Source: Trypanosoma brucei gambiense DAL972
Lineage: Eukaryota > Euglenozoa > Kinetoplastea > Trypanosomatida > Trypanosomatidae
Length of the DNA: 64,000 bases
Reading direction: 5' to 3'
NCBI RefSeq assembly: GCF_000210295.1
Contig: NC_026741.1
Location: forward strand, 1,736,001-1,800,000
In this document: piece after piece, positions 39,685 through 49,000 of the stretch
How the letters are laid out: every line of letters begins with the position of its first letter
How positions within the stretch are numbered: the stretch's first letter is position 1
Made by a program: the position numbers and the translations under genes
Notes under the pieces: model-generated
The model's input: the letters and a program-made list of their open reading frames with translations, nothing else
The model's database searches: none
What the model was told of the DNA's origin: nothing

Positions 39685-39937
39685 CGGTAGGTTTTCACAT
39701 CAATATATGTATACAGAAAAAGTTTAATAAACAATACCCCTGGACAGAATCAGCCAGTGAGAAAAGAAACGGAAACATTAAATAAAAAGGGGATGTAGTA
39801 GGGTACACTGATAACTACACCAAACATACCTAATAAAAATAATACTAGTGATACTAATAAACAAACTTCTTTAAAAGATGCCCAGTCTTTTCCTTCGTTC
39901 CTCCACGAAGTGCAAGTTGTCCTGTACGGGAAACTCT

Positions 39938-40204
39938 CTACGCCTTGAAGAATAAGGCAACACAGAAAAAGGGCAGCATTGCCCTCAATGAAAGCAAGAA
40001 GACTCCACTGTCAACCCATAGAGTATAAAGCATCTTCTCACGAGCCATGACATAGCTCGGATGGGTGTAAAAGACATTGGTTGCCCTCCCTCGTACTATC
40101 TTGTCCGCAAGCGTTGCACATGACTTTTCCACCTGAAGTGAAATTGAGCGAGCGTATCGCGTGACGACGGGATTTGAAAGGCGATATCCAAGTGAACGAA
40201 TCAT
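39938..40204 (-). CDS. Small mitochondrial-type single-pass membrane protein
   Basis: 88 aa from the ATG at 40204; the frame continues upstream only to a GTG and through an A-rich leader. The N-terminus (MIRSLGYRLSNPVVTRYARS) is Arg-rich without acids, a typical mitochondrial presequence. The C-terminus has one hydrophobic helix (DSGVFLLSLRAMLPFFCVALFF) ending two residues before the stop. I do not recognise it. Size and layout fit an accessory subunit of a respiratory complex or import machinery. It sits between two well-supported genes with normal spacing, which supports it being real. Confidence 0.6.
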   Translation of the reverse strand: MIRSLGYRLSNPVVTRYARSISLQVEKSCATLADKIVRGRATNVFYTHPSYVMAREKMLYTLWVDSGVFLLSLRAMLPFFCVALFFKA

Positions 40205-40393
40205 TATTTTTTTTTTTTTTACAAACCCTAGAACAATCAAATATGGTTGCAACAAGTAAACAGTTGAGGAAATGGAGGGGGGAAATACTGGCAAATGAGC
40301 AATAATAAAGGAGAACTTACCAAACAGTGGGTCAAAAAGGTTCGATATATGATTCACAAGGAGAAATTAGTATAGCACGTACAAGTCAAAAAA

Positions 40394-41029
40394 TCATGTG
40401 GCAACGGATCTGAAATCAAGAACAAATTGGGTTTCGCCTTTCTCATTCCGGCTTGCTTGAATTTTGATTGGCCCACTGGGGTACATTACTTGAACAAACC
40501 CCCGCAAGATACTAACCGCATACCTCAACACATCACTGTCGGGGGGCAAAACACTCCCACTCTCCTTTCCTTGATCGGTGGGTCCATCACCCCCACAATA
40601 CTTTTCTGAAGAGTCATACGGGTACCCATCAACTGCAGAAACGATTTGGTCCGACTTTGCATCCGAAAATCCTTGAAGCCAGCGAAAATTGTTGTCGATT
40701 AAGCAAAAATAAATTTTGTCCATATGCTTCATTCTGTCAACCTTCTTTCCAAACACGGTCTTCCACAGGTGCTGACCCACAAAACGAGCTACGTCATTGG
40801 GGGTCGAACCCCCAAATGTCGCTTCTCGATATAATAAACGCTCAGCCGAGCGTAAACCCACAAGGAGACCCAGTCTCTCGATGCCTTTGGAGCCAAATTC
40901 AGTATCAACCTCTTTGTTCCTACAGAAATTAATCTCTTTCTTCTGACTGTTGCCTCTCAGCGTATATGAAACAAGTTCTAAACTCAGTTCTGACACCACA
41001 CTCTCACTAACCAAGCCATGTTGACTCAT
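40394..41029 (-). CDS. TRAPPC6: TRAPP complex subunit 6 (Trs33-like)
   Basis: A 211-aa protein from an ATG at 41029. The Bet3/TRAPP fold is visible: a first helix SVVSELSLELVSYTL, the block GIERLGLLVGLRSAERLLYRE, then VARFVGQHLWKTVFGKKVDRM followed by DKIYFCLIDNNFRWLQGFS. This is the same order as LGFRVGQGLIERF, KFICKDFWTTVFKKQ and GIYVLQDNKFRLL in TRAPPC6. The last strand region (VLRYAVSILRGFVQVM) also fits. TRAPP is the tethering complex and Rab exchange factor for ER-to-Golgi and intra-Golgi traffic; TRAPPC6 heterodimerises with TRAPPC3. There is an acidic/Gly insertion near residues 140-165. Confidence 0.85.
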   Translation of the reverse strand: MSQHGLVSESVVSELSLELVSYTLRGNSQKKEINFCRNKEVDTEFGSKGIERLGLLVGLRSAERLLYREATFGGSTPNDVARFVGQHLWKTVFGKKVDRMKHMDKIYFCLIDNNFRWLQGFSDAKSDQIVSAVDGYPYDSSEKYCGGDGPTDQGKESGSVLPPDSDVLRYAVSILRGFVQVMYPSGPIKIQASRNEKGETQFVLDFRSVAT

Positions 41030-41250
41030 CCTTTCCTCACTTCACTACATATATGTATATTTTTAAGAGCAAATGTAGTTGGATCGTCCCTTAGCAACCT
41101 TATGATAGAGTTTAGCGACTACTTCAGTTACCATCACATATTATACTACCGCTTACAAATGAAATTGCGGTATCACAAACATCGTTGTATAAACACACTG
41201 AGAGCACCGTTTTGTTTGGAGTAGTCTTTACCTGAAAAGGGGGGGGGAAA

Positions 41251-41838
41251 TTATTGCTTCGCCTTGGGGACAACCTCAGACACAGCGTACGGACTACCAA
41301 CAATGACATACCCCTCCTGTACGTACGGAACAAGTGCATCTCTCAACCCCATAAGTGCATCTAACCCACCGGTTACCCTTCCAAACGCCACGTGCCTCTT
41401 ATCTAAAGAATCCAATTCCAGTCGATTGTCTGTTAAACAAAAGAAAAATGACTCGTCAAAGCTTGTGGATGAACGGCAAAGAGAGGCAATGCCCACCCCG
41501 TGGTTTACACGTCCGATTTCTGCTTCTAGCTCGGAAAGAGGAACGGCCCGAGGGCCTGAACCATCGGCAACCTGGAGTGCCTCTTTTGTCAATCTGACAA
41601 AACGGCACCCCTTGTAAGAGCCCCTCTTCGCGTTACGCTTGTCACCCACAGTCGGGAAGGCACACGTTTGCAAGAAAAGATCACATGCTTTAGGGACTTT
41701 GTTTACGAATAATTCTACATCGATTCTTGTGAACGGTTCATCACCATCTTTCACAACAAACATCGAAACCACAGGCATGTTATCATCCCCGGTTCCCTCA
41801 TGAAACTTGTGGACTTTGTTGGACCTCTTGACTGGCAT
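41251..41838 (-). CDS. Divergent cyclophilin-type domain protein
   Basis: A 195-aa protein from an ATG at 41838. Cyclophilin strands are in order: FTRIDVELFVNKVPKACDLFL, the loop SYKGCRFVRLT, the stretch GVGIASLCRSS, ESFFFCLTDN and DSLDKRHVAFGRVTGG. The catalytic Arg (FHR becomes FVR) and the His of KHVVFG are kept. The other active-site positions have changed: the FMxQGGD loop reads EALQVADG, the Gln of SQFFI is Phe, and the drug-contact Trp is not there. Peptidyl-prolyl isomerase activity and cyclosporin binding are therefore doubtful. Compare the active cytosolic cyclophilin A of trypanosomes, which keeps them all. A binding role is more likely. Confidence 0.78.
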   Translation of the reverse strand: MPVKRSNKVHKFHEGTGDDNMPVVSMFVVKDGDEPFTRIDVELFVNKVPKACDLFLQTCAFPTVGDKRNAKRGSYKGCRFVRLTKEALQVADGSGPRAVPLSELEAEIGRVNHGVGIASLCRSSTSFDESFFFCLTDNRLELDSLDKRHVAFGRVTGGLDALMGLRDALVPYVQEGYVIVGSPYAVSEVVPKAKQ

Positions 41839-42115
41839 CGCTACGTGACTTCACTTCAAACCCCACAACTCCAACACCAGTAGAAACGAGACAGACTAAA
41901 TACGTCCAAATATCACCAATGCAACGTCCTACGTGAAAGCAGAAGTCAAAAAGAGAGCAAAATAATTTTTACACCAGGGGTTTCAATTACATGAAAGGAA
42001 TTCGCCTGTGAGAACTCGTGTGCACGCGATTTCCATTTTTTTTTCCAGAAAAAAGAAAGCGAAGGACCAGGAAGTAAGTATAAATGCGTATGCCACACCT
42101 GCTCCACGTATGCAG

Positions 42116-42910
42116 TTAATACTTCAACGGCTGATCAACAGGGTGGTTAACTTCAACATCCCTGACCAACTCGGGTAGTTTACCAAAAACACGATGGTAT
42201 TCGTCCAGTGTCAGGAAAAGGTCACTCTTCACATACATTTTCAGAGACGACGTGTTTGGAAAAAGAGTTGGGTGGCTCGTCCTCGCGTTGTCCAAAAAAT
42301 TTTTTCTCTTAGAAACGCCTTCCGAAAGGACAAGCGAAAGTAACTTCGTAAGCTTACGTACGTCATCTGCGACCATCTCCGCAACAACATCTTCAGGTAC
42401 GTCCACCTTTTCAGACTGGGCTACAACCCCAGGAATCTTATCTACAAAACAAACGTATTGACCACCAAGTGGAACGACATCGTCATTTAAATATAGCACC
42501 CGCACGTCAGAGAAAATAGGTTCCTCCGTAGACTTGCATTCGGCGTCCATGAGTATCAAAAGTTCAGCCACATATCGATCAACCGCTTCAAAGAGCCCAA
42601 CAAAGTGTGTCCCGTAATCGAGAAAGATACCCGACGGCGGTGAAGGGGGGCAACTCTGCTCGCTCAATGGGTTTCGACTCTTAACTGTAGCTGCATCGAT
42701 CAGTTCCTGAAACACCTGGGAAAATGGACGCGAGGAGTCCTCCCTTAATTCGCCTGCAATTACTACCTTGGAAATAAAGGGATCCGTTCTATTTCTTTCC
42801 ATCGTATGAAACTGCTTGAGCATTACATCCAGCAATGTTTGCGCCTCCTCAAATGTATCTGCAGCCCGTAGTTGAGCATCTTCGGCGACACTGGACCCAC
42901 CTTTTGTCAT
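42116..42910 (-). CDS. Unknown 264-aa protein, first gene of the left block
   Basis: ATG at 42910. It is the first gene of the minus-strand block, next to the strand-switch region. On the minus strand a pyrimidine tract at about 42999-43013 with an AG at 42997-42998 gives a 5'UTR of some 85 bases. I do not recognise the family with confidence. The pattern VVIAGELREDSSRPFSQVFQEL, then GIFLDYGTHFVGLFEAV and SDVRVLYLNDDVVP suggests a small alpha/beta sandwich. It recalls BLUF-like domains such as animal TEX47, which is a weak resemblance. No signal peptide, membrane helix or catalytic motif is seen. Confidence 0.75.
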   Translation of the reverse strand: MTKGGSSVAEDAQLRAADTFEEAQTLLDVMLKQFHTMERNRTDPFISKVVIAGELREDSSRPFSQVFQELIDAATVKSRNPLSEQSCPPSPPSGIFLDYGTHFVGLFEAVDRYVAELLILMDAECKSTEEPIFSDVRVLYLNDDVVPLGGQYVCFVDKIPGVVAQSEKVDVPEDVVAEMVADDVRKLTKLLSLVLSEGVSKRKNFLDNARTSHPTLFPNTSSLKMYVKSDLFLTLDEYHRVFGKLPELVRDVEVNHPVDQPLKY

Positions 42911-43087
42911 ATTTCAATATCGACGGAAGCTAGTTGATGCGGTGGAAAGTGATAGGGTTAGCAATATTAGGCGGAATTTGGCTTTCGAATAAGACACTGA
43001 AAGTAAGAAGACTAGGTGTGTCACTAGAAAAGAATACGGCATACGTCATGCCCACATAAACACAAAGGCAAACCGGGAACATATTGT

Positions 43088-43426
43088 ATGCCCCTTCATA
43101 TCATCCAAGGATATAACAGTAGGGTTAAAGCACCATGTGACCAGTATGACTGGGGTTTTAAAAAAAACTACTTACATCACGTATTAATAGTCTTCCAGGA
43201 TGCAAAACATAACAGACTGACTATGGTGAGATTTGCCCCCACAGATGCCATGAGACTTCTGACCGTCGCTACCGCTGGATGTGTGGACGGCGATTTAGTG
43301 GTATGCATCGAAGTGAGCAGACTGGATGCTGCAACATTTTCAAACGGTATCCGATTCCCAGAAAATGTCTCTCAAAGTTCCAACTCAAGTAAAGGTGGAA
43401 AACAAGCTAATGCTAGTGAGCAGTAG
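43088..43426 (+). CDS. Doubtful small protein inside the strand-switch region
   Basis: An ATG frame of 112 aa. For: the second half (MVRFAPTDAMRL onward) has protein-like composition, few Cys or Trp, and a hydrophilic Ser/Asn/Gln-rich end. Against: it starts only 178 bases from the first gene of the opposite block, no pyrimidine tract precedes it on the plus strand, and its upstream sequence appears to be the splice-acceptor zone of that opposite gene. I do not recognise it. It may be a real short gene, or the left-over end of an older gene. Confidence 0.35.
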   Translation: MPLHIIQGYNSRVKAPCDQYDWGFKKNYLHHVLIVFQDAKHNRLTMVRFAPTDAMRLLTVATAGCVDGDLVVCIEVSRLDAATFSNGIRFPENVSQSSNSSKGGKQANASEQ

Positions 43427-44089
43427 CTGATGCAACCCACGTAACGGTCAGAAGTGTATCAGAAATGATTCACGATGTTTTCTATATCACAGGTGGAGAG
43501 TGATTGTAAAAAAGAGGCTCAGATATTCCCTGTGGCCGAGACTGCAGAATCTAGGTGGGAAGCGCCGCATCGTAAAACAAAAATAACGCCTTCGGAGTCC
43601 ACCATGTCGCACAGAGAGTTTTCGGTGATATATTAGTTAGTGCCACGTAAAAAGAACGCAGTAAAAAAAAAAAAATCACATGGTACAAAAAGATTGAATC
43701 ACCTAACAAAGGAAAAGGGGGAAAAGAGCGTCCAACAACAAACATTACACAAAGAAAAAAGTAAAAGAAATGTAACGACACACCACCAAAGTGTGTGGCA
43801 ATCCTTTGCGGCCGCACACCTCCGACAAAGCGTACCACATAAATGCACTTCTTGAAGATATGCAAGTTTGCACAAACCCACTTGCCCGAATGTATGCATT
43901 TTCCTAGACCGCACCCTGTCCCCTCTTTTTTTTCCTTTTTACAGGTGGCTGAGATGCTATGAAAACATGGAGACCCTCCCCATCTCACAAACACACCCCC
44001 TCGCGAGAACACAAACAACGTTCTCGTTATAAACGGCCTGTTCCACGGCAAAGCGTGGCGTTAGGAAAGCTCTTACATATTCCTCATTA

Positions 44090-45850
44090 CGACTAGGCGC
44101 GTTGAACGAAGAGGAAGGGGTACACGGGAGAGCACTTCCACATCCTACCTCTTTCAAGCTTGCGCAGAAAGCGGATCGGGTCCCCCGTGGGAAAGCAACC
44201 ATCTTCATGCAGCACTTTTAGGGCAGGACACCGCAGTCCGTGTGGGGAAGTTCCCTTGAGGCATACCTCCAGAGTATTAAGCTGAGTAGCTACATTGTGT
44301 CCGTGTTTGTACCTGACGAAAACAACTCGTTCGACGCCTTTCGTTGGGAAGTCTGGGCACCGGAGGAGTTTTGGAGCCAGATTTGGCACCAGGGCGGTTC
44401 CGTCACCCACATCTCCTCTTGTTGTGTCTCCCGCCGGGTGCTCATGCCTAGCAACTCTGGCCACCCCTGACATGGATATATTGCTTACCCCACCAACCGC
44501 ACCTGTGGCACCTTCCACTCCGACTTTCGATTAATGCTTTCTTTTTTTGCGTGTGTGTAGCGGTTCCCGACCCCTTGCTGAGGGAGAAGGATGTTGATGT
44601 TTTCGCTATCTTCCTGTTTGGCCCCACCCCTGCACTCCTTGCCATCTTGACCTTCATTTACTAGGCTAACCCTCTCGTTGCCTCACATATTCCGCCCCCT
44701 AATTCCGGCGTCAGTATTCCCCCGATCATCGGGGGTGTTGCCTTTTCATATATTTGGGCACGTAACCCCAGTGACAGTGCCTTGGACATGTGGGACGTCT
44801 CGATTGTTCGCCCACCACATAAACATGCCACCACCGCTCCGTGGTGACTCCCGCATACAAAACCTGCAATCTGCCAACTGAACATTCCACCTGAACGTTT
44901 CGAGCGTACTCAGCGTCCAAACATTTCTCCGGCTGCTTGTGTGTCGCTCCCTGTGGAGCGATACCCGTCTTTTCCGCTCTTGCGCAGTTGGGCCTGCGCC
45001 TGCCACCCTTCGACTGGCGGAAAGCTGTTCACCAAAAGCGCTGAATTCGCCACCGGACGTGGGTTTTGCACAGGAATCGCGCTATTTCAAGCGCTTTGTT
45101 TTTTCGCAGACACCTTGGAGATGCTTTCCCTCCACCTGTTGAAAGTTTTCAAACACGGATATTGGCATCCGTCTGACGGGGTCATCCTCCATATATTTCC
45201 GCTGGAGTGCCCCTGGAACGTACCCCCCGGATCTCGAACTTCTCTGCTCCAGGTTGGAAATGCCATTCTCTTCTTCCTGGGAATGGGTTCCGTTTGAGCA
45301 CGGTAGACTGCGGATGGCATTATCTCACTCGTGGTGCGCACACCTTACAACGACTAGGGAGGCCGTTCCGTCATCTTGGATGCACGCTATCTCCTGAGAT
45401 GTGGCCGATCTGATTTCTCAAAAGAAGAAAAAGAAAAACATCTTCGGTTGGTGTCTCGCGGTACTGATTCCGCTGGTAGCCTGCCAGCGGTATCAGAGGT
45501 TACACAGCCGTAATCACTGCCAGAGTTGTTTTTGGTTAACCCGTTCTGCCGATGCACCGTATCCTTGGAAAGCGATAACTGGGTGGGCATCTGCTTCGCG
45601 GTTCTTTTTCTCCCATGTGGCCATATCCCTTTGGCTATTTTCATTCGCGCGGTGGAGCCACAAGCCAAAACTATTCCCCCGCCCGTTAACCCACTGAGGC
45701 ACAGGGGAGCCACAAAAGTTGTTGGTGGTTCACGCCTGCTACCGCAACCGGTGGTGTTTCCACCACAGCCCAGCGGTTGCCGCTCAGTTGCGGCCACACT
45801 GGAACCCTCTTGAAAGCAGGCGGCTGTGACAGTAAGCGGGTTGGCAACAG
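44090..45850. other. GC-rich decayed coding-like stretch
   Basis: This stretch is clearly richer in G+C than its flanks and has many overlapping short open frames on both strands, none above about 140 aa. The pattern looks like an old gene or non-LTR retroposon broken by stops and frameshifts. Degenerate ingi-related elements are known from strand-switch regions of T. brucei, but I could not identify a reverse-transcriptase or RNase H motif, so the assignment stays open. Confidence 0.3.
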
Positions 45851-46047
45851 CTACGCTGGGGCAAGGGTTATTGTTGAAGCATCCAAGCTAGATGGGTCCC
45901 CTACATCTTTTGAGTGACGGTGGCTGAGAATGGATGTCCCACCTTGATTTGTCAGCAGCTCACACCAGCAAACTTCTAAAGTGTTGTTATTATCGTCATG
46001 CCGCGATGGTTCAGAGAAGAGAATGGTGTTGGCTGCTCGCCATTTTC

Positions 46048-46068
46048 TTTTTTTTGGGGGGGGGGGGG
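46048..46068 (+). repeat. T8G13 homopolymer tract
   Basis: Eight T followed by thirteen G on the plus strand, the longest G run noticed in the window. Runs of 9-15 G have been described near trypanosome Pol II start regions. Its position 1.3 kb before the first plus-strand gene fits. Confidence 0.85.
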
Positions 46069-47318
46069 AGGAGTCTGGGTGGGGCACAGGCGTGTACGCC
46101 TCCCTCTCGAGAGTCAACGCCCAGTCGTTTATAAGACCGTGACGTGGCCAGAGCGGCCCACGGTAGGTATAATAGATTTCCCTCGGAACATTATGTTATA
46201 AAGCGGGGAAATTTGTGCTAACACTCAATTTTACGTTTGCCATACACTGCCTTTTTGGCACTGTTAAACTGTCACTTGCTCAGGAATTCCAGTGTTGGTG
46301 GTTTGGATTCTCGTACACAGTGTTTACCCGGATGTTTACAGCGCTTCCGGCAGCGTTGGTTGACCGTTTAGTGAAATCTCGAATGACTTCTGATCTTGGG
46401 CCGCAGGTGCTTGCTTACCCAACGTGGCTGTGACGGAGGTCCCAGTGATGTGTTTTCTCCCCAGTCACTTGTAAACGCTGGAGGCTACTTAATATCTGTT
46501 GATAGATTTTTAAAGGGAGGAAGGAAAAGTATCACCTCTGCAAGGAAATTAACAACATCCCGCTTAGCTCGTCTCGCAATGCGTCACTAGCGGGATGCTT
46601 CCCCCTTCACGCTGAAGTAGGAAACTCTGCCATTTTTTTTTTTAACCTGGCCAAAAGTAGATGCACAGTGACCTCTTATAAAGCAGCGTTGTTAACTTAA
46701 TCCGTGCGTTTTTGTTTAGTCGCTTTCAAGCGACATTCCTGTGTATATCTAGGCATGTGTAAGGATTCTCTCCATATCCTCGCCGGACTGATGTTTGCTT
46801 TGTTGCGCACCTGAGCGTTAACCGGGCATCCACGGGGTTATGTTGAACACCTAACTGTGTGATTCTGACAGGTGAAATACTGTTTATTCTTGCCGAGTGA
46901 TTTATGTTGATTAATGGCTGAGTGGCAAACGTCCCTGATTATGCTAACAGCACAGTGAGACAACTGACACTCACTTGCCGGTTTACATAGTGTCGTCACA
47001 CTCTCTACATTCCATAGCCGGCGCTGTACTTAGATTTGTTAGTTTTGCAGTCTTACTTTCATAAGGAGTAACGACCTTACTTGAGGTATATATGTGTGTG
47101 CTGTGCTTGATTGACGGAGTTTCCCAAGGGGCTGTTTCTCACCTCTTCCTTTGTGGTGCCGTATTTATGGTGGCAAGTGCAACCAGTCACGCTTCGTATT
47201 GGTGGTGGTGGTTCTTTGTCGGCCACTTTAACCGCCGCTTCTGAGCACTAATAAATTTATCGGTACCATTTTATAAGGTGTGTATATTTTTTGCCCGCAG
47301 TTGGCACGTATAAAACAA

Positions 47319-47362
47319 CTTCCGGTTCCTTTCTTTTTCTATTTGCTCATCATTAAGTAGAG
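47319..47362 (+). promoter_or_regulatory. Trans-splice acceptor of the NIMA-related kinase
   Basis: A pyrimidine-rich stretch (TTCCGGTTCCTTTC then TTTTTCTATTTGCTC) ends in the first AG at 47356-47362. That leaves a 5'UTR of under 10 bases before the ATG at 47368, if this AG is used. Confidence 0.55.
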
Positions 47363-47367
47363 TTTCG

Positions 47368-48663
47368 ATGGCCGAACCGTTCTCGACGATCCTTGGAACC
47401 GACGGCAGCGGTGGTCGGTGTAAATACCTGAACAAAGGGATTGTAGGATTGGGTTCCTACGGTGAAGCATATGTAGCGGAGAGCGTGGAGGATGGGTCTC
47501 TTTGTGTAGCAAAGGTCATGGATTTAAGCAAGATGTCTCAGCGGGATAAGCGGTACGCGCAGAGCGAAATCAAGTGTCTGGCCAACTGTAATCATCCAAA
47601 CATTATTCGTTACATTGAGGACCACGAGGAAAATGATCGGTTGCTTATTGTCATGGAATTCGCTGACTCAGGCAACCTTGATGAGCAAATAAAGCTTCGG
47701 GGCACAGGAGATGCGCGCTACTTTCAAGAACACGAGGCCTTGTTTCTCTTCTTACAACTGTGTCTTGCCCTTGACTACATCCACAGCCATAAGATGCTGC
47801 ACCGCGATATCAAATCTGCCAATGTGCTGCTCACATCAACAGGACTAGTTAAACTGGGAGACTTTGGATTCAGTCATCAATATGAAGACACCGTATCAGG
47901 CGTCGTTGCAAGTACGTTCTGTGGCACACCGTACTACCTGGCACCAGAACTGTGGAATAATAAAAGGTACAATAAGAAGGCTGATGTGTGGTCGTTGGGT
48001 GTTTTATTGTACGAAATTATGGGCATGAAGAAACCGTTTTCAGCAAGTAATTTGAAAGGTTTGATGTCGAAGGTTCTTGCTGGCACATATGCTCCCTTGC
48101 CGGATAGCTTCTCGTCCGAATTTAAACGTGTTGTTGATGGTATCCTTGTAGCGGACCCTAATGACAGACCAAGTGTTAGGGAAATTTTCCAGATACCGTA
48201 CGTCAATAAGGGTCTTAAATTATTTGTGCAAGCACTGAAGAAAAACGAACGAATTTCGGACTCGGTGAAGGAGGTCCTCGTATCACAGGTCAGCGAAATC
48301 TTATCCTCGGAAGTGAGCCCTGATGCACATCGTTTCCTGGTATCACAAATTAACTACGACGTTACACACCGGGGACATGTAAACAAACTGGGTGGTGGAA
48401 ACGGGAAGTCGTGGAAACCGAGGTTTTTGCAGATTGTTCGCGGACAGCTCATTTTAACAGATGATGAAGAAGGAAATAATCCAAAAGGCCTAAACCTTGA
48501 ACAAGTGCAGGGTGCTTGCCCGGTGCCTCACAGTACTGCAAAGAGAGATTTTGTGTTTGCCCTCAATACGGTCGGCGGAAAGGGCATGTGGTTTCAGGCT
48601 GTATCACATGGGGACATGGAAATGTGGGTTCACGCGATTCAACGTGGTATAGGTGTCGCCTAA
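47368..48663 (+). CDS. NRK: NIMA-related (Nek/NRK) protein kinase with PH domain
   Basis: 431 aa from an ATG at 47368. The kinase domain covers about 23-290: glycine loop GLGSYGEAYVAE, lysine in CVAKVMD, catalytic loop HRDIKSAN, metal motif DFGFS, activation segment GTPYYLAPEL and VWSLGVLLYEIM. All catalytic residues are intact and the pattern is Nek. A PH domain follows (about 333-430): GHVNKLGGGNGKSWKPRFLQI, LILTDD and the closing Trp in EMWVHAIQRG. This architecture matches the T. brucei NrkA/NrkB pair described as Nek1/NIMA-like kinases. PH domains bind phosphoinositides or proteins, so membrane or basal-body recruitment is plausible. It is the first gene of the right block. Which of the two Nrk copies this is cannot be told from the sequence alone. 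Confidence 0.92.
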   Translation: MAEPFSTILGTDGSGGRCKYLNKGIVGLGSYGEAYVAESVEDGSLCVAKVMDLSKMSQRDKRYAQSEIKCLANCNHPNIIRYIEDHEENDRLLIVMEFADSGNLDEQIKLRGTGDARYFQEHEALFLFLQLCLALDYIHSHKMLHRDIKSANVLLTSTGLVKLGDFGFSHQYEDTVSGVVASTFCGTPYYLAPELWNNKRYNKKADVWSLGVLLYEIMGMKKPFSASNLKGLMSKVLAGTYAPLPDSFSSEFKRVVDGILVADPNDRPSVREIFQIPYVNKGLKLFVQALKKNERISDSVKEVLVSQVSEILSSEVSPDAHRFLVSQINYDVTHRGHVNKLGGGNGKSWKPRFLQIVRGQLILTDDEEGNNPKGLNLEQVQGACPVPHSTAKRDFVFALNTVGGKGMWFQAVSHGDMEMWVHAIQRGIGVA

Positions 48664-49000
48664 ACGTGCTTTCACTTGCTTAACGATTGTTTTAATTATT
48701 TTTTTTTATTGCTGTGAATACATTTTTTTATTCTTTCAATTATTAGAAGAGACATGAGAGTGCGGGGGTAATCTATAGTTGTTCGTTTGCTTTTTTTGCT
48801 TGTTTGTTTGCGCGTATGTGTGTCCGGTATTAACGCTCTGTGTTGCTTTTGCGGCAGCTTGTGCTATATACAAGCCCAAAAGAAAAGTGTTTTTGGTGGC
48901 GTCACTCCCTGTTCGGTTCATAAACTTTCGTTGTTGCTCCATCCGCGCGCTCCGTGCCAAACATTATAGGGTATTATTACGCAGTGTATTTTTATATTAG
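48664..49000 (+). other. Intergenic with T-rich splice tract
   Basis: Contains T-rich sequence (48700-48745 and 48783-48811) ahead of the CFAP43-like start at 49001, where the trans-splice acceptor is expected. No gene is seen. Confidence 0.5.

Larger units (their letters stand above)
42911..47367. promoter_or_regulatory. Divergent strand-switch region, likely Pol II start zone
   Basis: Genes to the left all run leftwards and genes to the right all run rightwards, so transcription must start within this 4.4-kb gap. In trypanosomes such regions carry H2A.Z, acetylated H4 and often runs of G. A T8G13 tract lies at 46048-46068. Other marks are a GC-rich, stop-riddled stretch (44090-45850) and TG-rich sequence near 47085-47215. 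Apart from a doubtful small gene at 43088 I see no convincing gene and no clear tRNA gene. Confidence 0.75.

Noticed and set aside
43551..44051. 166-aa minus-strand frame in the strand-switch region
   Set aside because: Made largely of Phe/Leu/Cys from T-rich sequence; no domain and no supporting signal.
42911..47367. tRNA or other Pol III genes in the strand-switch region
   Set aside because: I looked for a B-box-like GGTTCRANTCC with a paired A box and saw none that convinced me; a covariance-model scan was not possible.
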